Positions 1 through 9,106 are shown, counted from the stretch's first letter. The stretch is 64,000 nucleotides of DNA from Paenibacillus apiarius (GCF_017052585.1 NZ_JAFFHZ010000001.1:2894501-2958500); one strand, 5' to 3'. Numbers and translations are program-made. The notes: generated by a model not told the origin, from the letters alone.

Positions 1-340
1 AGGCGGAGTAGAGGAGCAGCAGTCCGAAAATGACGTACAGCCAGTCGGGCGCGATGATGGCGCCGAGAAAGGCCCCCGATATGGCGCCGACCGTAGTGGC
101 TATTTCCAAGAACATGCCGACACGCAAGTTCGTAATGCGGTCTTTGATATAGGCGATGGCCGATCCGCTCGAAGTAGCGATGACCGAGATGATGCTGGCT
201 CCAATAGCGTGGTTGATGTCCACCCCGAACAGCAGAGTGAGCGCAGGCGTCACGATAATGCCGCCACCCAGGCCAAGCACGGACCCTACGATACCGGCAA
301 AGACGGAGATGAGTAATATCTTCAATGCAAAAAGCGTCAA
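1..340 (-). CDS. TauE/SafE-family membrane permease, N-terminal part (gene runs off the window)
   Basis: The minus strand reads a hydrophobic N-terminus with the glycine-rich GSVLGLGGGIIVTPAL motif that opens TauE/SafE (sulfite or sulfonate export, or general anion permease) proteins. It is followed by DINHAIGASIISVIATS and a second hydrophobic stretch. About 113 codons are present; the C-terminal half lies left of base 1. I chose the TTG at 340 because GGAAGGGAG lies just upstream. An in-frame GTG at 370 would add ten residues but has no clear ribosome binding site. The substrate cannot be told from sequence. The gene is divergent from mutY across an AT-rich 280-bp gap. Confidence 0.8.
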   Translation of the reverse strand, partial: MTLFALKILLISVFAGIVGSVLGLGGGIIVTPALTLLFGVDINHAIGASIISVIATSSGSAIAYIKDRITNLRVGMFLEIATTVGAISGAFLGAIIAPDWLYVIFGLLLLYSA

Positions 341-619
341 CAGCAGTTTCTCCCTTCCATGTTTATTCACGGATGTGACAATAACAAAATGAAAACAAAA
401 TACAATATTTAATTACGTTATTTATATAAATGCCACACCTTTATTTCATTATATATGATAAAATCGATTTTATCTTTCTTTTTGTATAACAAAAACATGA
501 ATGTCCCACAGTTGTTCTTTGCTGGAAAGGATTGAACTAATGATAAAGGTTGTATATCGTTAATAGCATGAATGATTTAGTATGTGCATTATTCATCATT
601 TGGAGTGGGGGAGGCCGTC

Positions 620-1723
620 ATGGACGAACAGAAGCGTTATTTTAGCCGCGAGCTGTTGATATGGTATCGGGCCAATCGTAGAGACCTGCCTTGGCGGCGT
701 CATAGCAATCCGTATTACACGTGGGTTTCCGAAATTATGCTGCAGCAGACGCGGGTCGAGACGGTGAAGCCGTACTTCGAAAGATTCATTGCAAAGTTTC
801 CGACGGTGGAGGCGCTTGCCGATGCGCCTGAAGAAGAGGTGCTTAAGGCATGGGAAGGGCTCGGCTACTATTCGCGTGCGCGCAATCTGCAGGTGGCGGC
901 CAAGGAAGTGAAGACGCAATACGGCGGCCAAGTACCCGACGACAAGGCGAAGGTATCCGCCTTGAAGGGCATTGGGCCGTATACGTCCGGTGCCATAATG
1001 AGCATCGCGTTCAATCGACCGGAGCCGGCGGTGGATGGCAACGTGATGCGGGTGCTGTCGCGCTATTTCCGCCTGCATGACGATATTGCGAAGCCGGCTA
1101 CGCGCGCCCATATGGAGCATCTGGCGCAGGAGCTCATCCCGGAAGGCTGCGCTTCGGACTTCAACCAAGCGCTGATGGAGCTTGGTGCGCTGGTTTGCAC
1201 GCCGAAATCGCCGGCCTGCCTGCCGTGCCCGGTCATGGAACACTGCGCGGGCCGCCTGGCGGGCGAAGAGCTCGAGCTTCCGGTGAAGACGAAGGCGAAG
1301 CCGCCGAAGCCGGAGCTCCGTTATGCGGCGTTAATTGCCGGCACGGGCGAGCATGCAGGCAAAGTGTTGGTCCGGCAGCGTCCGGCGACCGGATTGCTTG
1401 CCAAGATGTGGGAGCTGCCGCATCTGCTCGTTCCGAAGCAAGCCGGGCTCATCGGGATGAGCGAGTCCGAGGCGATGGATGTGCTGCGGGGCGGCTTGCT
1501 TGCGCAAGGAATTGACGCGGTGCCAATCGATAGATGGGTTGACGCGGAGCATACGTTCAGCCACATTCATTGGCAGATGCGCGTCTTCCGCTGCGAACTG
1601 CGGGAACTGCAGGAATTGAAGGACAAGGACCGGACTGCCTACCAGTGGGCGGGGCCGGAAGAGATGGAGCAGTTGGCATTTCCGAATTTATTTTTACGTA
1701 TATTAAACGATTATTTTCAGTAA
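620..1723 (+). CDS. mutY: A/G-specific adenine DNA glycosylase MutY
   Basis: This base-excision repair enzyme removes adenine mispaired with guanine or 8-oxoguanine. The 367-residue length is normal. Visible features are the catalytic Glu38 in SEIMLQQTRVETV, the helix-hairpin-helix LKGIGPYTSGA near 115-125, catalytic Asp139 in VDGNVMRV, and a [4Fe-4S] cluster signature C-X6-C-X2-C-X5-C at Cys193, 200, 203 and 209. The last ~130 residues form the NUDIX-like domain that recognises 8-oxoguanine. The ATG at 620 follows GGGGGAGG at good spacing; an in-frame ATG at 584 lacks one. The gene stands alone and a terminator follows at 1789. Confidence 0.95.
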   Translation: MDEQKRYFSRELLIWYRANRRDLPWRRHSNPYYTWVSEIMLQQTRVETVKPYFERFIAKFPTVEALADAPEEEVLKAWEGLGYYSRARNLQVAAKEVKTQYGGQVPDDKAKVSALKGIGPYTSGAIMSIAFNRPEPAVDGNVMRVLSRYFRLHDDIAKPATRAHMEHLAQELIPEGCASDFNQALMELGALVCTPKSPACLPCPVMEHCAGRLAGEELELPVKTKAKPPKPELRYAALIAGTGEHAGKVLVRQRPATGLLAKMWELPHLLVPKQAGLIGMSESEAMDVLRGGLLAQGIDAVPIDRWVDAEHTFSHIHWQMRVFRCELRELQELKDKDRTAYQWAGPEEMEQLAFPNLFLRILNDYFQ

Positions 1724-1788
1724 CCCATAAGCGGTTTTCACGGAATTCCTTTCAGTGGAATAATTAAAGGTTTGGTAGATTAATTAAA

Positions 1789-1826
1789 GGCGATTGTCCG
1801 AATGGGGACGATTGCCCTTTTTTTTA
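1789..1826 (+). terminator. Rho-independent terminator after mutY
   Basis: An 11-bp stem (GGCGATTGTCC pairing with GGACGATTGCC, two G-U pairs) encloses a short loop. A run of nine T follows. It lies 65 bp after the mutY stop. Confidence 0.8.
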
Positions 1827-1829
1827 TCG

Positions 1830-1843
1830 CGCAAACGTTTACA
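1830..1843 (+). promoter_or_regulatory. Possible cre (CcpA) site upstream of the GH85 gene
   Basis: CGCAAACGTTTACA matches the Bacillus cre consensus TGNAANCGNWNNCA at all constrained positions except the first base. It lies about 130 bp upstream of the secreted endoglycosidase gene, a plausible target for carbon catabolite repression. The call rests on motif and position only. Confidence 0.4.
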
Positions 1844-1972
1844 ATGGACATGTCGAATGGTGGAAGCGTTATCTTTTTTTTTTGATTGCGCTTCATTCCG
1901 GTTACGACGAAAAACAGACAAAGACCATTTCCGTGAGAAAAACATGCACAATGGACAACTTGGAGGGGGATT

Positions 1973-4753
1973 ATGATGAAACGTTCGAAACCAACTGTTC
2001 TTTCCCGCAATAACATGAAACGCAAATTTGCAGTATTGCTCAGTACGGCGATGCTTGCCGGGGCGCTCACCGGATTTGCCGGTCAAGCACACGCCGCGCA
2101 GCCTCATTCGTCCCATTGGTATCCGGACACCTTGCTGGAGTGGTCGCCACAGACCGATAAGGATGCGGCATTCAACCGCAGTTCGGTGAAGCTGAATGCC
2201 GAACGGGTGCAGGGCCATAAGGTGAATCCGCATGCAAAGACGGAGCCGAAGGTCATGGCGCTGGCGTCCATGTACAAAAATACAAGCGGCGCGCCTTCGC
2301 AAGGGAACGATCAGTTCCACGGATATGCGTTCAGCTACTGGCAATACGTAGATAAGCTCATTATGTGGGGCGGTTCAGCAGGGGAAGGACTGATCGTTCC
2401 TCCAAGTGCGGATGTCATTGATGCAGCACATAAAAACGGCGTTCCTGTATATGGAACCGTATTCCTCCCGCAAACCGAGCATGGCGGCAAAATCGAATGG
2501 ATGCGCGACCTGCTGCAGCAGAAGGAAGACGGCACATTCCCGGTCGCTGACAAGCTGATTGAAGTTGCAAAATATTACGGCTTCGACGGTTGGTTCATTA
2601 ACCAAGAGACGCAGGGCGGAACGCCGGAAGACGCACGGAATATGCAGAAATTTTTGAAATATATGCAAAAAAACAAGCCGTCTGACATGGATGTTATCTG
2701 GTACGACTCCATGATCAAAGAGGGGCCGGTGAAATGGCAAGGCGCGCTGACGGATAAAAACAGCATGTTCCTCCAAGACGGGGAAGAGCGTGTGGCCGAT
2801 CATATGTTCATCGACTTCCGTTGGCAATTTAAGAAAGAAGGAAAATATGATTACATCACGCCGTTCCAGAACTCGCCACAGGCTGCAAATGGCTTGAAGC
2901 GCGATCCTTACGAACTGTATGCCGGCATGGACTTGGAAGGCGGCGGCGGTTATCAGGGCGAATATAACTTCCCGGTCTTGTTCCCGGAAGAGGGCAAAGC
3001 AGTAACATCGCTCGGCCTTTATCGTCCGGACTGGGCATTCAATACGTCCAAGACGAACGAGGAGTTCATGGAAAAGGATCAGATTCTATGGGTAGGGGAG
3101 AACAAGAATCCGGCGAATACCGTGGAAAACGGTAAAGCATGGCGCGGTATTGCAAACGATGTCGTGGACAAAACAGTGATTACAAAAGCTGATTTCATTA
3201 CCCATTTTAATACGGGGAACGGCAAGAACTTCAGTGTATTCGGGAAAACGGTGCGCGACCGCGAATGGTTCAACCGCAGTCTGCAGGATATATTGCCGAC
3301 TTGGCGCTGGATGGTTGACGAGCAAGGACAGAAGCTTGCGCCAAGCTTTGATTTTGACAAATCGTTCTATGGCGGCAGCTCGCTGAAGCTAAAAGGAACG
3401 ATCGCGCCAGGGGCGACGACGAATGTGAAGCTATTCAAGACCGACATTGCAGCAACGACTGCTTTGCAAATGTCGCTCATTTATCAAGCGAATGAAAGCG
3501 AGTCTGCCGACATAAATATCGGCGTGGCTTTTGAGGGAGCGCCGGATGAGTATAAGATCGTGAAGCCGTCGTCCGCCAAAGCGGCTGGTGCCAAAGGCGA
3601 TTGGACGCGTGCAGTCTACGACTTAAGCCCGTATGCAGGCAAAAAGATCGTTGGAGTATCCGTGCAAGTCGAAGGCAAGACAGGAGATAACCTGTACTCC
3701 GTCAACTTAGGGGAGCTGGCTATACGCGACCTGAACGAGAAGGCGGCGGCAGTGGGGCAAGTATCCGACATGAAGCTGCTCGAGAATGATTTCCGTGACG
3801 GCATTTATGCAGATGCGCGTCTGACATGGAGCCCGCTGGGCGACGATGTGATGTATTATCAAGTGTACCGTGTCATGCCGGATGGCTCCCGCGAGTTCGT
3901 CGGCGCGACAGGCAACAACTATTATTACGTGTCCGAGATGAAGCGCAGCGGCATGGAGAAGGAGACGCAGCTCGCGGTCGTGCCGGTGAACCGTCATTAT
4001 GACGAGGGCCGTGCGGCCGTGGAATCGTTCGAGTGGCCGGCATATCCGACGCCGAAGGCGGACTTTGAGGCCGATATTACCTTTGTAGCGCCGGGCGAAG
4101 CTGTGCAATTGACGGACAAATCGACCGAAGTCACGACCGAATGGGAATGGAGCTTCCCTGGCGGTACGCCTGCTTCCAGCGCGGAACGCAATCCGAAGGT
4201 GAGCTATCTGGAAGAAGGCACGTATGAAATTACGCTGAAGGCGAAAAATGCAGTCGGCGAAGACGTAATGTCGAAGTCCAAACTGATTACCGTATCGAAA
4301 GAGGCGGCATTCCGCTCGGAGGATTTGGCAGTCGGAGCGAAGACGGAGGCGTCCAGCTTCGTGAATGACAGCGAAGCGCCGGAATTTGCCGTCGATGGAG
4401 AAATGAGCACGAAATGGTGCGCCGTTGGAAGCGATGAGCATTGGCTGACGGTTGACCTTGGTCAAGCGCGCGATATTACCCAGTTCGTCGTTGATCATGC
4501 GGAAGCGGGCGGCGAATCGCCAGCCTTCAATACACGAGAATTCAAGATTCAGCTAAGCATGGACGGCAAGGACTGGAGCGATGCCGTAACTGTGACCGAC
4601 AACGAGAAGGGCACAAGCAAGCACGCGATCGCGAAGACAGAAGCGCGCTACGCCCGCCTTGTCGTGCAGAAGCCGACGCAGGGTGGGGATACGGCGGCCC
4701 GCATTTATGGCTTTGAGGTGCTTGGCTTGAAAAACAAGCCCGAGGCAGAATAA
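1973..4753 (+). CDS. Secreted GH85 endo-beta-N-acetylglucosaminidase with PKD and F5/8 (CBM32-like) domains
   Basis: The enzyme should cut the chitobiose core of N-glycans, releasing the glycan from protein. The 926-residue product opens with a signal peptide: KRK near 16-18, a hydrophobic core, and likely cleavage after AHA near 41. The GH85 domain follows, and the catalytic pair Asn210 and Glu212 sits in GWFINQET, matching the N-X-E pair of GH85 enzymes. A beta-sandwich and Fn3-like stretch covers about 450-690. A PKD domain spans about 696-775 (WEWSFPGG, YEITLKAKN), and a C-terminal F5/8 type C (CBM32-like) domain about 783-918. Tandem ATGs at 1973 and 1976 follow GGAGGGGG, so either may be the start. 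There is no sortase signal, so it is probably released. The gene is monocistronic, with a possible cre site upstream and a terminator downstream. Confidence 0.93.
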   Translation: MMKRSKPTVLSRNNMKRKFAVLLSTAMLAGALTGFAGQAHAAQPHSSHWYPDTLLEWSPQTDKDAAFNRSSVKLNAERVQGHKVNPHAKTEPKVMALASMYKNTSGAPSQGNDQFHGYAFSYWQYVDKLIMWGGSAGEGLIVPPSADVIDAAHKNGVPVYGTVFLPQTEHGGKIEWMRDLLQQKEDGTFPVADKLIEVAKYYGFDGWFINQETQGGTPEDARNMQKFLKYMQKNKPSDMDVIWYDSMIKEGPVKWQGALTDKNSMFLQDGEERVADHMFIDFRWQFKKEGKYDYITPFQNSPQAANGLKRDPYELYAGMDLEGGGGYQGEYNFPVLFPEEGKAVTSLGLYRPDWAFNTSKTNEEFMEKDQILWVGENKNPANTVENGKAWRGIANDVVDKTVITKADFITHFNTGNGKNFSVFGKTVRDREWFNRSLQDILPTWRWMVDEQGQKLAPSFDFDKSFYGGSSLKLKGTIAPGATTNVKLFKTDIAATTALQMSLIYQANESESADINIGVAFEGAPDEYKIVKPSSAKAAGAKGDWTRAVYDLSPYAGKKIVGVSVQVEGKTGDNLYSVNLGELAIRDLNEKAAAVGQVSDMKLLENDFRDGIYADARLTWSPLGDDVMYYQVYRVMPDGSREFVGATGNNYYYVSEMKRSGMEKETQLAVVPVNRHYDEGRAAVESFEWPAYPTPKADFEADITFVAPGEAVQLTDKSTEVTTEWEWSFPGGTPASSAERNPKVSYLEEGTYEITLKAKNAVGEDVMSKSKLITVSKEAAFRSEDLAVGAKTEASSFVNDSEAPEFAVDGEMSTKWCAVGSDEHWLTVDLGQARDITQFVVDHAEAGGESPAFNTREFKIQLSMDGKDWSDAVTVTDNEKGTSKHAIAKTEARYARLVVQKPTQGGDTAARIYGFEVLGLKNKPEAE

Positions 4754-4785
4754 ATATATCATGTGAATCGTTCACAAAGATGAAA

Positions 4786-4820
4786 GGCAGGCCGGAAGCA
4801 GGTTCCGGCTTGCCTTTTTC
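4786..4820 (+). terminator. Rho-independent terminator after the GH85 gene
   Basis: A 12-bp GC-rich stem (GGCAGGCCGGAA pairing with TTCCGGCTTGCC, one G-U pair) has a 5-nt loop and a T5 tail. It lies 33 bp after the stop codon. Confidence 0.85.
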
Positions 4821-4906
4821 TCTCCTTCCATTTCCATCTTGTGTTATAATCAGAGCAAATTAGAACCGCGTGGCAGTGTCAATGGCAAGATAAGGAGTGA
4901 ACGAAG

Positions 4907-5437
4907 ATGGCGGTGCGTACGATTCTCCCTTTCGGAGAGGCGGTATTGCGAAAAAAATGCAAGCCGGTGACGGAAGTGAACGGACGAATTCTGTCCCTGC
5001 TTGACGATTTGAAGGAAACACTATACGCAGAGGAAGGCCGGGCGGGATTGGCAGCGCCGCAGATCGGCATTCTGCGCCGGGCGGTTGTCATGGACTGTGG
5101 CGACGGATACCGTGAATTCATGAATCCGGAGCTGCTGCATGCAGAAGGGGAGCAGGACGGGATGGAGGCGTGTTTGTCCTTCCCGGGATATTACGGAAGG
5201 GTCAAGCGATACGATTACATTCGGGTTCGGAGTCTCGATCGCAGCGGCGAGAGAGTCACGCTGGAAGCGGAAGGGTATCTTGCCCGCTGCATCCAGCATG
5301 AAATGGATCACTTGGACGGCGTCCTATTTGTAGATCGCGTAGTGGATGACTTCATCATTCACGAAGCGACGCATCAGCGCGTGTCCCTGCTCGACGTGTT
5401 GCGCGTAACCAACCGGAATGTGCAGCCTACGCAATGA
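4907..5437 (+). CDS. def: Peptide deformylase
   Basis: This metalloenzyme removes the N-formyl group from new proteins. All three family motifs are present: GLAAPQIG near residue 46, EACLSFPG near 87 carrying the metal-binding Cys, and QHEMDHLDG near 128 with the two metal His and the catalytic Glu. Motif 2 reads EACLS where most deformylases have EGCLS or ESCLS, but the Cys is kept. At 176 residues it is slightly long because of a short C-terminal tail. The ATG follows AAGGAGTGAACGAAG. It is the last gene before a shared convergent terminator. A second deformylase elsewhere in the genome is common in this group. Confidence 0.95.
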   Translation: MAVRTILPFGEAVLRKKCKPVTEVNGRILSLLDDLKETLYAEEGRAGLAAPQIGILRRAVVMDCGDGYREFMNPELLHAEGEQDGMEACLSFPGYYGRVKRYDYIRVRSLDRSGERVTLEAEGYLARCIQHEMDHLDGVLFVDRVVDDFIIHEATHQRVSLLDVLRVTNRNVQPTQ

Positions 5438-5452
5438 CGCTCCCATAATCGT

Positions 5453-5495
5453 AGAAGTCCTGCTTTCCCTTGAGGAGAGCAGGACTTCTTTGCTT
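5453..5495. terminator. Bidirectional terminator between def and the FGE gene
   Basis: AGAAGTCCTGCT pairs perfectly with AGCAGGACTTCT across a 13-nt loop, with T-rich flanks on the plus-strand exit. It separates def from the convergent minus-strand operon and ends at the last codons of the FGE gene. Confidence 0.85.
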
Positions 5496-6629
5496 TTACA
5501 AGTCTTTCGCACATCGAAAGCCTATATTTCCGGTAGAGCTATCCGGTGTATTTTTGCTCCGTGCGCCCACGCGGTAACGGTTGCAGTATGATTTGTGGCA
5601 TAAATAGGAGCCGCCCTTCATTGTGCGCTCGATTCCGGCTTGGGGACCGCGCGGGTTGACCTCCGGACCGCGTTCCGACGGATTGGCGGTAAACCAATCG
5701 GCACACCATTCCCATACATTTCCTGCTACGTTGTAAAGACCGTAGCCGTTTGCTTGATACGCATCGACCGGAGCCGTTCCGACATAACCATCGCTTGCGT
5801 TGTTTTTCACCGGGAATTTGCCCTGCCAAATGTTGCAGCGATGCTCTTGATCCGGCTTTAATAAATCGCCCCAAGGGTAGCGTTTGCGCTCAAGTCGCCC
5901 CCGTGCCGCGAATTCCCACTCGCTCTCGGTCGGGAGCCGAACCCCTGCCCAATTGCAGTAAGCTTGGGCATCATTCCAGGACACGTGCACGACGGGGTGA
6001 TTCATCCGTGCGGCAATCGAGCTGTCCGGCCCTTCCGGATGAAGCCAAAATGCGTCATGAATGGCCAGCCACCACGGGGTAGATGCAGGGCTGCCGATAG
6101 CGCCCGCTATCACACTCTCCGAGGCGAGGAGGTGAAACACAAATGACCAGCCGAACCGTTCTGCCTCGGTAACATAGCCCGTCGCCGCGACGAAGCGGGC
6201 GAAGTCTTCGTTGGTGACGGCGAATGGCGAGATTGCGAAGGCATCAACGTTCACTTGCCGCATCGGCCCTTCTCCGTCTGCCGGGAAAGCCTCTGCATCC
6301 TCTGTTCCCATCCAGAACGATCCGCCCTGCAAACGGACGAAATGCTCGGAAGCAGGAGGCTGGGCAATCATGCCCCCGGAAGAGAGCATCCCCGTATGAT
6401 CAAGCAGCCTTAAGGCAGCGTCGGCTGCTGCGCTGGAATAAGGACTGTCGGCATCCTGATTTAGATGAGATGAAGCATGCACTCCGGAGCAACCAACGGA
6501 AGCCGGTTGCTTGCCACCAGCAGCTTGGGGCTCCGCGGAGAAAGCAGCGTTGCGTTGTGCTGCGCAGCATGCCTTCAGTTCCTCCGCTTGGGAGGAACGA
6601 TTCATGCTGTTATCTATCTCGTTGTCCAT
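5496..6629 (-). CDS. Formylglycine-generating enzyme (SUMF1/FGE family), sulfatase activator
   Basis: FGE oxidises the Cys of the sulfatase CXPXR motif to formylglycine using O2 and copper. The C-terminal ~280 residues carry the FGE fold: GGSFWMGT near 102, HPVVHVSWNDAQAYCNWAG near 211, RLPTESEWEFAARG near 231, and the active-site stretch KGGSYLCHKSYCNRYR with Cys344 and Cys349. That pair matches the catalytic Cys336/Cys341 pair of human FGE, so this is a true FGE and not a redox-dead SUMF1-like protein. About 90 N-terminal residues are low in complexity and match nothing I recognise. I chose the third of three tandem ATGs (6629) because GGAGGT at 6637-6642 is too close to the first. It is last in the ROK/CHR operon and presumably activates the divergent sulfatase. 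Confidence 0.92.
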   Translation of the reverse strand: MDNEIDNSMNRSSQAEELKACCAAQRNAAFSAEPQAAGGKQPASVGCSGVHASSHLNQDADSPYSSAAADAALRLLDHTGMLSSGGMIAQPPASEHFVRLQGGSFWMGTEDAEAFPADGEGPMRQVNVDAFAISPFAVTNEDFARFVAATGYVTEAERFGWSFVFHLLASESVIAGAIGSPASTPWWLAIHDAFWLHPEGPDSSIAARMNHPVVHVSWNDAQAYCNWAGVRLPTESEWEFAARGRLERKRYPWGDLLKPDQEHRCNIWQGKFPVKNNASDGYVGTAPVDAYQANGYGLYNVAGNVWEWCADWFTANPSERGPEVNPRGPQAGIERTMKGGSYLCHKSYCNRYRVGARSKNTPDSSTGNIGFRCAKDL

Positions 6630-6642
6630 CATCATGACCTCC

Positions 6643-7854
6643 TTATACTGCTGTGATGCAATCCAATATCATAAGGCCGGCCCCGATGGCCAACGCTTCC
6701 TCTCCGTAGCTTCCTTTGCTGAAAACAACCTGATATTGCGGATAATGATACGTTTTGCGAATGGCCGTCTGGGTAGCGGTATAGAAAAACATGTCGTTGG
6801 AGCTCATTAGCGGCCCGCCCAATACGACCTTTTCAGGATGAAGAACATTCAGCAAATTTGCAAGGCCGATGCCGAAATAGGTGGCTGCTTGGGTGACCAG
6901 CTCCGTTGCGAACGGATCGCGCCGTTGTAAAGCCTCCATAATGTGCGAAAACGTAACAGATTCGGAGCGTTTCACCATTTGTTCCAGCAAGCTGCGGCGT
7001 CCCATACGGAGGCCCGCGTTCGCTTCCCGTTCCAAAGCATATACGGTGGCATAGGAGTCCAAACAACCGTAATTGCCGCCAGCCGAGCGATGCGGAATCC
7101 CGTCCGCTTGAATGATCATCTGGCCTAATGCGCCCTCCATATCAACCGCACCGTATATCAGCTTGCCTTCGGACATCATAGCGGAGCGAAGCCCGATACC
7201 AACATGGACGTAAAGCATATGCTGCACATTCAAGGAACGGTTCGCCCAGGCCTCTGCCCGTATCGCCGTGTTTGCGCCATTATCAAGCTTGATAGGCATC
7301 TTCAGGCTCTCTTCCAGCTTAGAGATAATGGGGACGTTCTCCCAGCCAGGCGCTTCGAAATAACTCGGATGCAAAATAACGCCGTCAAACCGGTTCAAAG
7401 GTCCAACAGCGCCTATTCCCAAGCCGAGTACATCCTCTGCTTCCAATTGATGCTTCTCCAACCAAATTCGTATTTGTCCCGTTACTAACGCCATCAAGGT
7501 TTCAGGCGTCATTTGCCGATTCATCGTCCATACGAACGACTCCAGCTTCGCCCCTGACATATCCAGCATAATAAGCCGGGAAGATGTGCGCGAAATGTCC
7601 AAGCCGAAGGCGTATCCGTATTCCGGGCGCACGCGATATAATATCGGACGGCGTCCGCCTGTCGAGACGCCTAGCCCGCTTTCTATGATGCAGCCAAGCG
7701 AAACAAGCTCTTCCAGCACACGAGTAAGCGTGCTGACCGTGAGTCCGCTGTCCTGAAGCAGATCATGTTTTGAGATTTCATTTGTGCGGCGTATTTGTTG
7801 AAACACTTCCTTGCCTTTCAAGGAAGTTATGCGTTGTTCCAAAGTCTTAACCAT
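6643..7854 (-). CDS. ROK-family transcriptional regulator (NagC/XylR type)
   Basis: The 403-residue protein has an N-terminal winged helix (NEISKHDLLQDSGLTVSTLTRVLEELVSLG, residues ~25-55) followed by a ROK sugar-kinase-like domain (GLGIGAVGPLN, LDNGANTAIRAEAW, LGGPLM). The usual ROK zinc motif CXCGXXGC is degraded to GGNYGC: only the last Cys remains. The usual Asp-containing catalytic stretch is replaced by LDNGANTA, so it is probably a sensor and not a kinase. It overlaps the upstream transporter gene by 8 bp and ends 13 bp before the FGE gene, so all are co-transcribed. It likely controls this operon and the divergent sulfatase gene in response to a sugar or desulfated glycan (inference). 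Confidence 0.88.
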   Translation of the reverse strand: MVKTLEQRITSLKGKEVFQQIRRTNEISKHDLLQDSGLTVSTLTRVLEELVSLGCIIESGLGVSTGGRRPILYRVRPEYGYAFGLDISRTSSRLIMLDMSGAKLESFVWTMNRQMTPETLMALVTGQIRIWLEKHQLEAEDVLGLGIGAVGPLNRFDGVILHPSYFEAPGWENVPIISKLEESLKMPIKLDNGANTAIRAEAWANRSLNVQHMLYVHVGIGLRSAMMSEGKLIYGAVDMEGALGQMIIQADGIPHRSAGGNYGCLDSYATVYALEREANAGLRMGRRSLLEQMVKRSESVTFSHIMEALQRRDPFATELVTQAATYFGIGLANLLNVLHPEKVVLGGPLMSSNDMFFYTATQTAIRKTYHYPQYQVVFSKGSYGEEALAIGAGLMILDCITAV

Positions 7855-8383
7855 ATACGATAATCCCCGCTATTCCTGACAATAGGATGACGGCAATCGG
7901 ATGCATGCGGAGCTTCATGAGCGCCAATATGGCACAGACGAAGATGCTGACGGGAAGAAGAAATCGCCAGTTCCATCCGGATGCAAAGTCGGAGTGCATC
8001 GTCATGTTGACAGCCGCATAAGCGATTAAGGCGATGACTGCCGGCTTCATGCCGTCGAGTGCAGCTTGCACCCAATGATTATCATACACGCGGTAGAAAA
8101 TAGTGGCAACCAAGAACATGATAAGAGTGGAAGGCAGAACAATCCCGAGAGACGTAATTAAGCTGCCGGCCCAGCCTGCGGCCATGTAACCCACATAGAC
8201 GGCGCTGTTCATCGCAATCGGGCCTGGAGCCATGCCCGCAAGCGCAACCGCCTCCGTATACTGCTGACCGGTCAACCATTGATGCGACAGCGCCTCATGC
8301 TCGATGACGGGCAGCATAGCGTAACCGCCGCCGAATGATACAAACCCCAATTTGAAAAATGTCCAAAATAAGTCCCATAACAT
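7847..8383 (-). CDS. CHR-family (chromate/sulfate) transporter, short form, second subunit
   Basis: This is a 178-residue membrane protein with the CHR signature FFKLGFVSFGGGYAMLPVIE at the start, the AGMAPGPIAMN loop near 50, and about five to six hydrophobic segments. It is one half of the two-gene short-chain CHR type, comparable to the YwrA/YwrB pair of Bacillus subtilis. Both halves are needed in characterised pairs. Family members export chromate, a sulfate analogue. In this sulfatase locus, sulfate or sulfite movement is a plausible role, but no residue shows it. It overlaps the ROK gene and lies 45 bp after its partner. Confidence 0.88.
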   Translation of the reverse strand: MLWDLFWTFFKLGFVSFGGGYAMLPVIEHEALSHQWLTGQQYTEAVALAGMAPGPIAMNSAVYVGYMAAGWAGSLITSLGIVLPSTLIMFLVATIFYRVYDNHWVQAALDGMKPAVIALIAYAAVNMTMHSDFASGWNWRFLLPVSIFVCAILALMKLRMHPIAVILLSGIAGIIVYG

Positions 8384-8428
8384 GCTGCATCCTTCTTTCT
8401 GCGTGAATATGGGGTATATGGCTAACTT

Positions 8429-9106
8429 TTATCCCTGAGCTTGCTTGGATTGGTGTTGATGATTTCCCAGCTTTACATTTGAATCTGAAGGCTTGATTTT
8501 GGAAGCAGTGCCGCGGCGGTCATGTTTATGATTGCCATGTTGATACCATTCCATTGCGAGTCCGGCTGCGGAGCCAATAGCGAGCACGAGAATTGGATGA
8601 ATGGGTGTCCACAGAAGCAGCGCCGTCGAAGTTAGCGTAACGACCCACGCAAAAACATTGCGGAGCGATTGCCGGCCGAGTCGAACCGCCGCATAGACGA
8701 TCAAGGCGATTACGGTTGGTTTGATGCCAGCGAGCGCGGCTTGAACGTAAGAGTTATTCCGGAAGCCGGTTGCACCGGCGCATAACAGCAGCATGATTAC
8801 GATCGTGGGCAGCGCAATGCCGATTACGGATACGATTAGTCCGGGAATGCCTGCTACACGAAAACCGACGAGCGCCGCGACGTTGACTCCGATTCCGCCG
8901 GGTGCGGCTCCAGATAAAGCCGTAATCTCGCTCATCTCATTGGTGCTAAGCCATTTGCGTTTTTCAGTCAGCTCTCGGTCGATTGCGGGTAATATCGCAT
9001 AACCTCCCCCGAAGGTGGTGGGTCCAATTTTCGAGAAAATAGAAAATAACTGGAATAGAAGGGTGCGCTTGGGTACATTCAGCGTATTTGTTGCCTGTCC
9101 GTTCAT
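8429..9106 (-). CDS. CHR-family (chromate/sulfate) transporter, short form, first subunit
   Basis: The 225-residue partner of the 7847-8383 protein has the same layout: FSKIGPTTFGGGYAILPAID near 25-45, ALSGAAPGGIGVN near 70, and then several membrane segments. It differs by a hydrophilic, His- and Lys-rich C-terminal tail of about 35 residues (HGNHKHDRRG and onwards) that could be cytosolic. It is the first gene of the minus-strand operon, with AAGGGATGA before the ATG. The intergenic region towards the sulfatase gene holds a candidate ROK operator at 9162-9184. Confidence 0.88.
   Translation of the reverse strand: MNGQATNTLNVPKRTLLFQLFSIFSKIGPTTFGGGYAILPAIDRELTEKRKWLSTNEMSEITALSGAAPGGIGVNVAALVGFRVAGIPGLIVSVIGIALPTIVIMLLLCAGATGFRNNSYVQAALAGIKPTVIALIVYAAVRLGRQSLRNVFAWVVTLTSTALLLWTPIHPILVLAIGSAAGLAMEWYQHGNHKHDRRGTASKIKPSDSNVKLGNHQHQSKQAQG

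Noticed and set aside
7847-9106. A chromate-resistance locus
   Set aside because: The CHR pair is in an operon with a ROK regulator and FGE and faces a sulfatase gene. No chrB or other metal-resistance gene is present. Chromate export remains possible.
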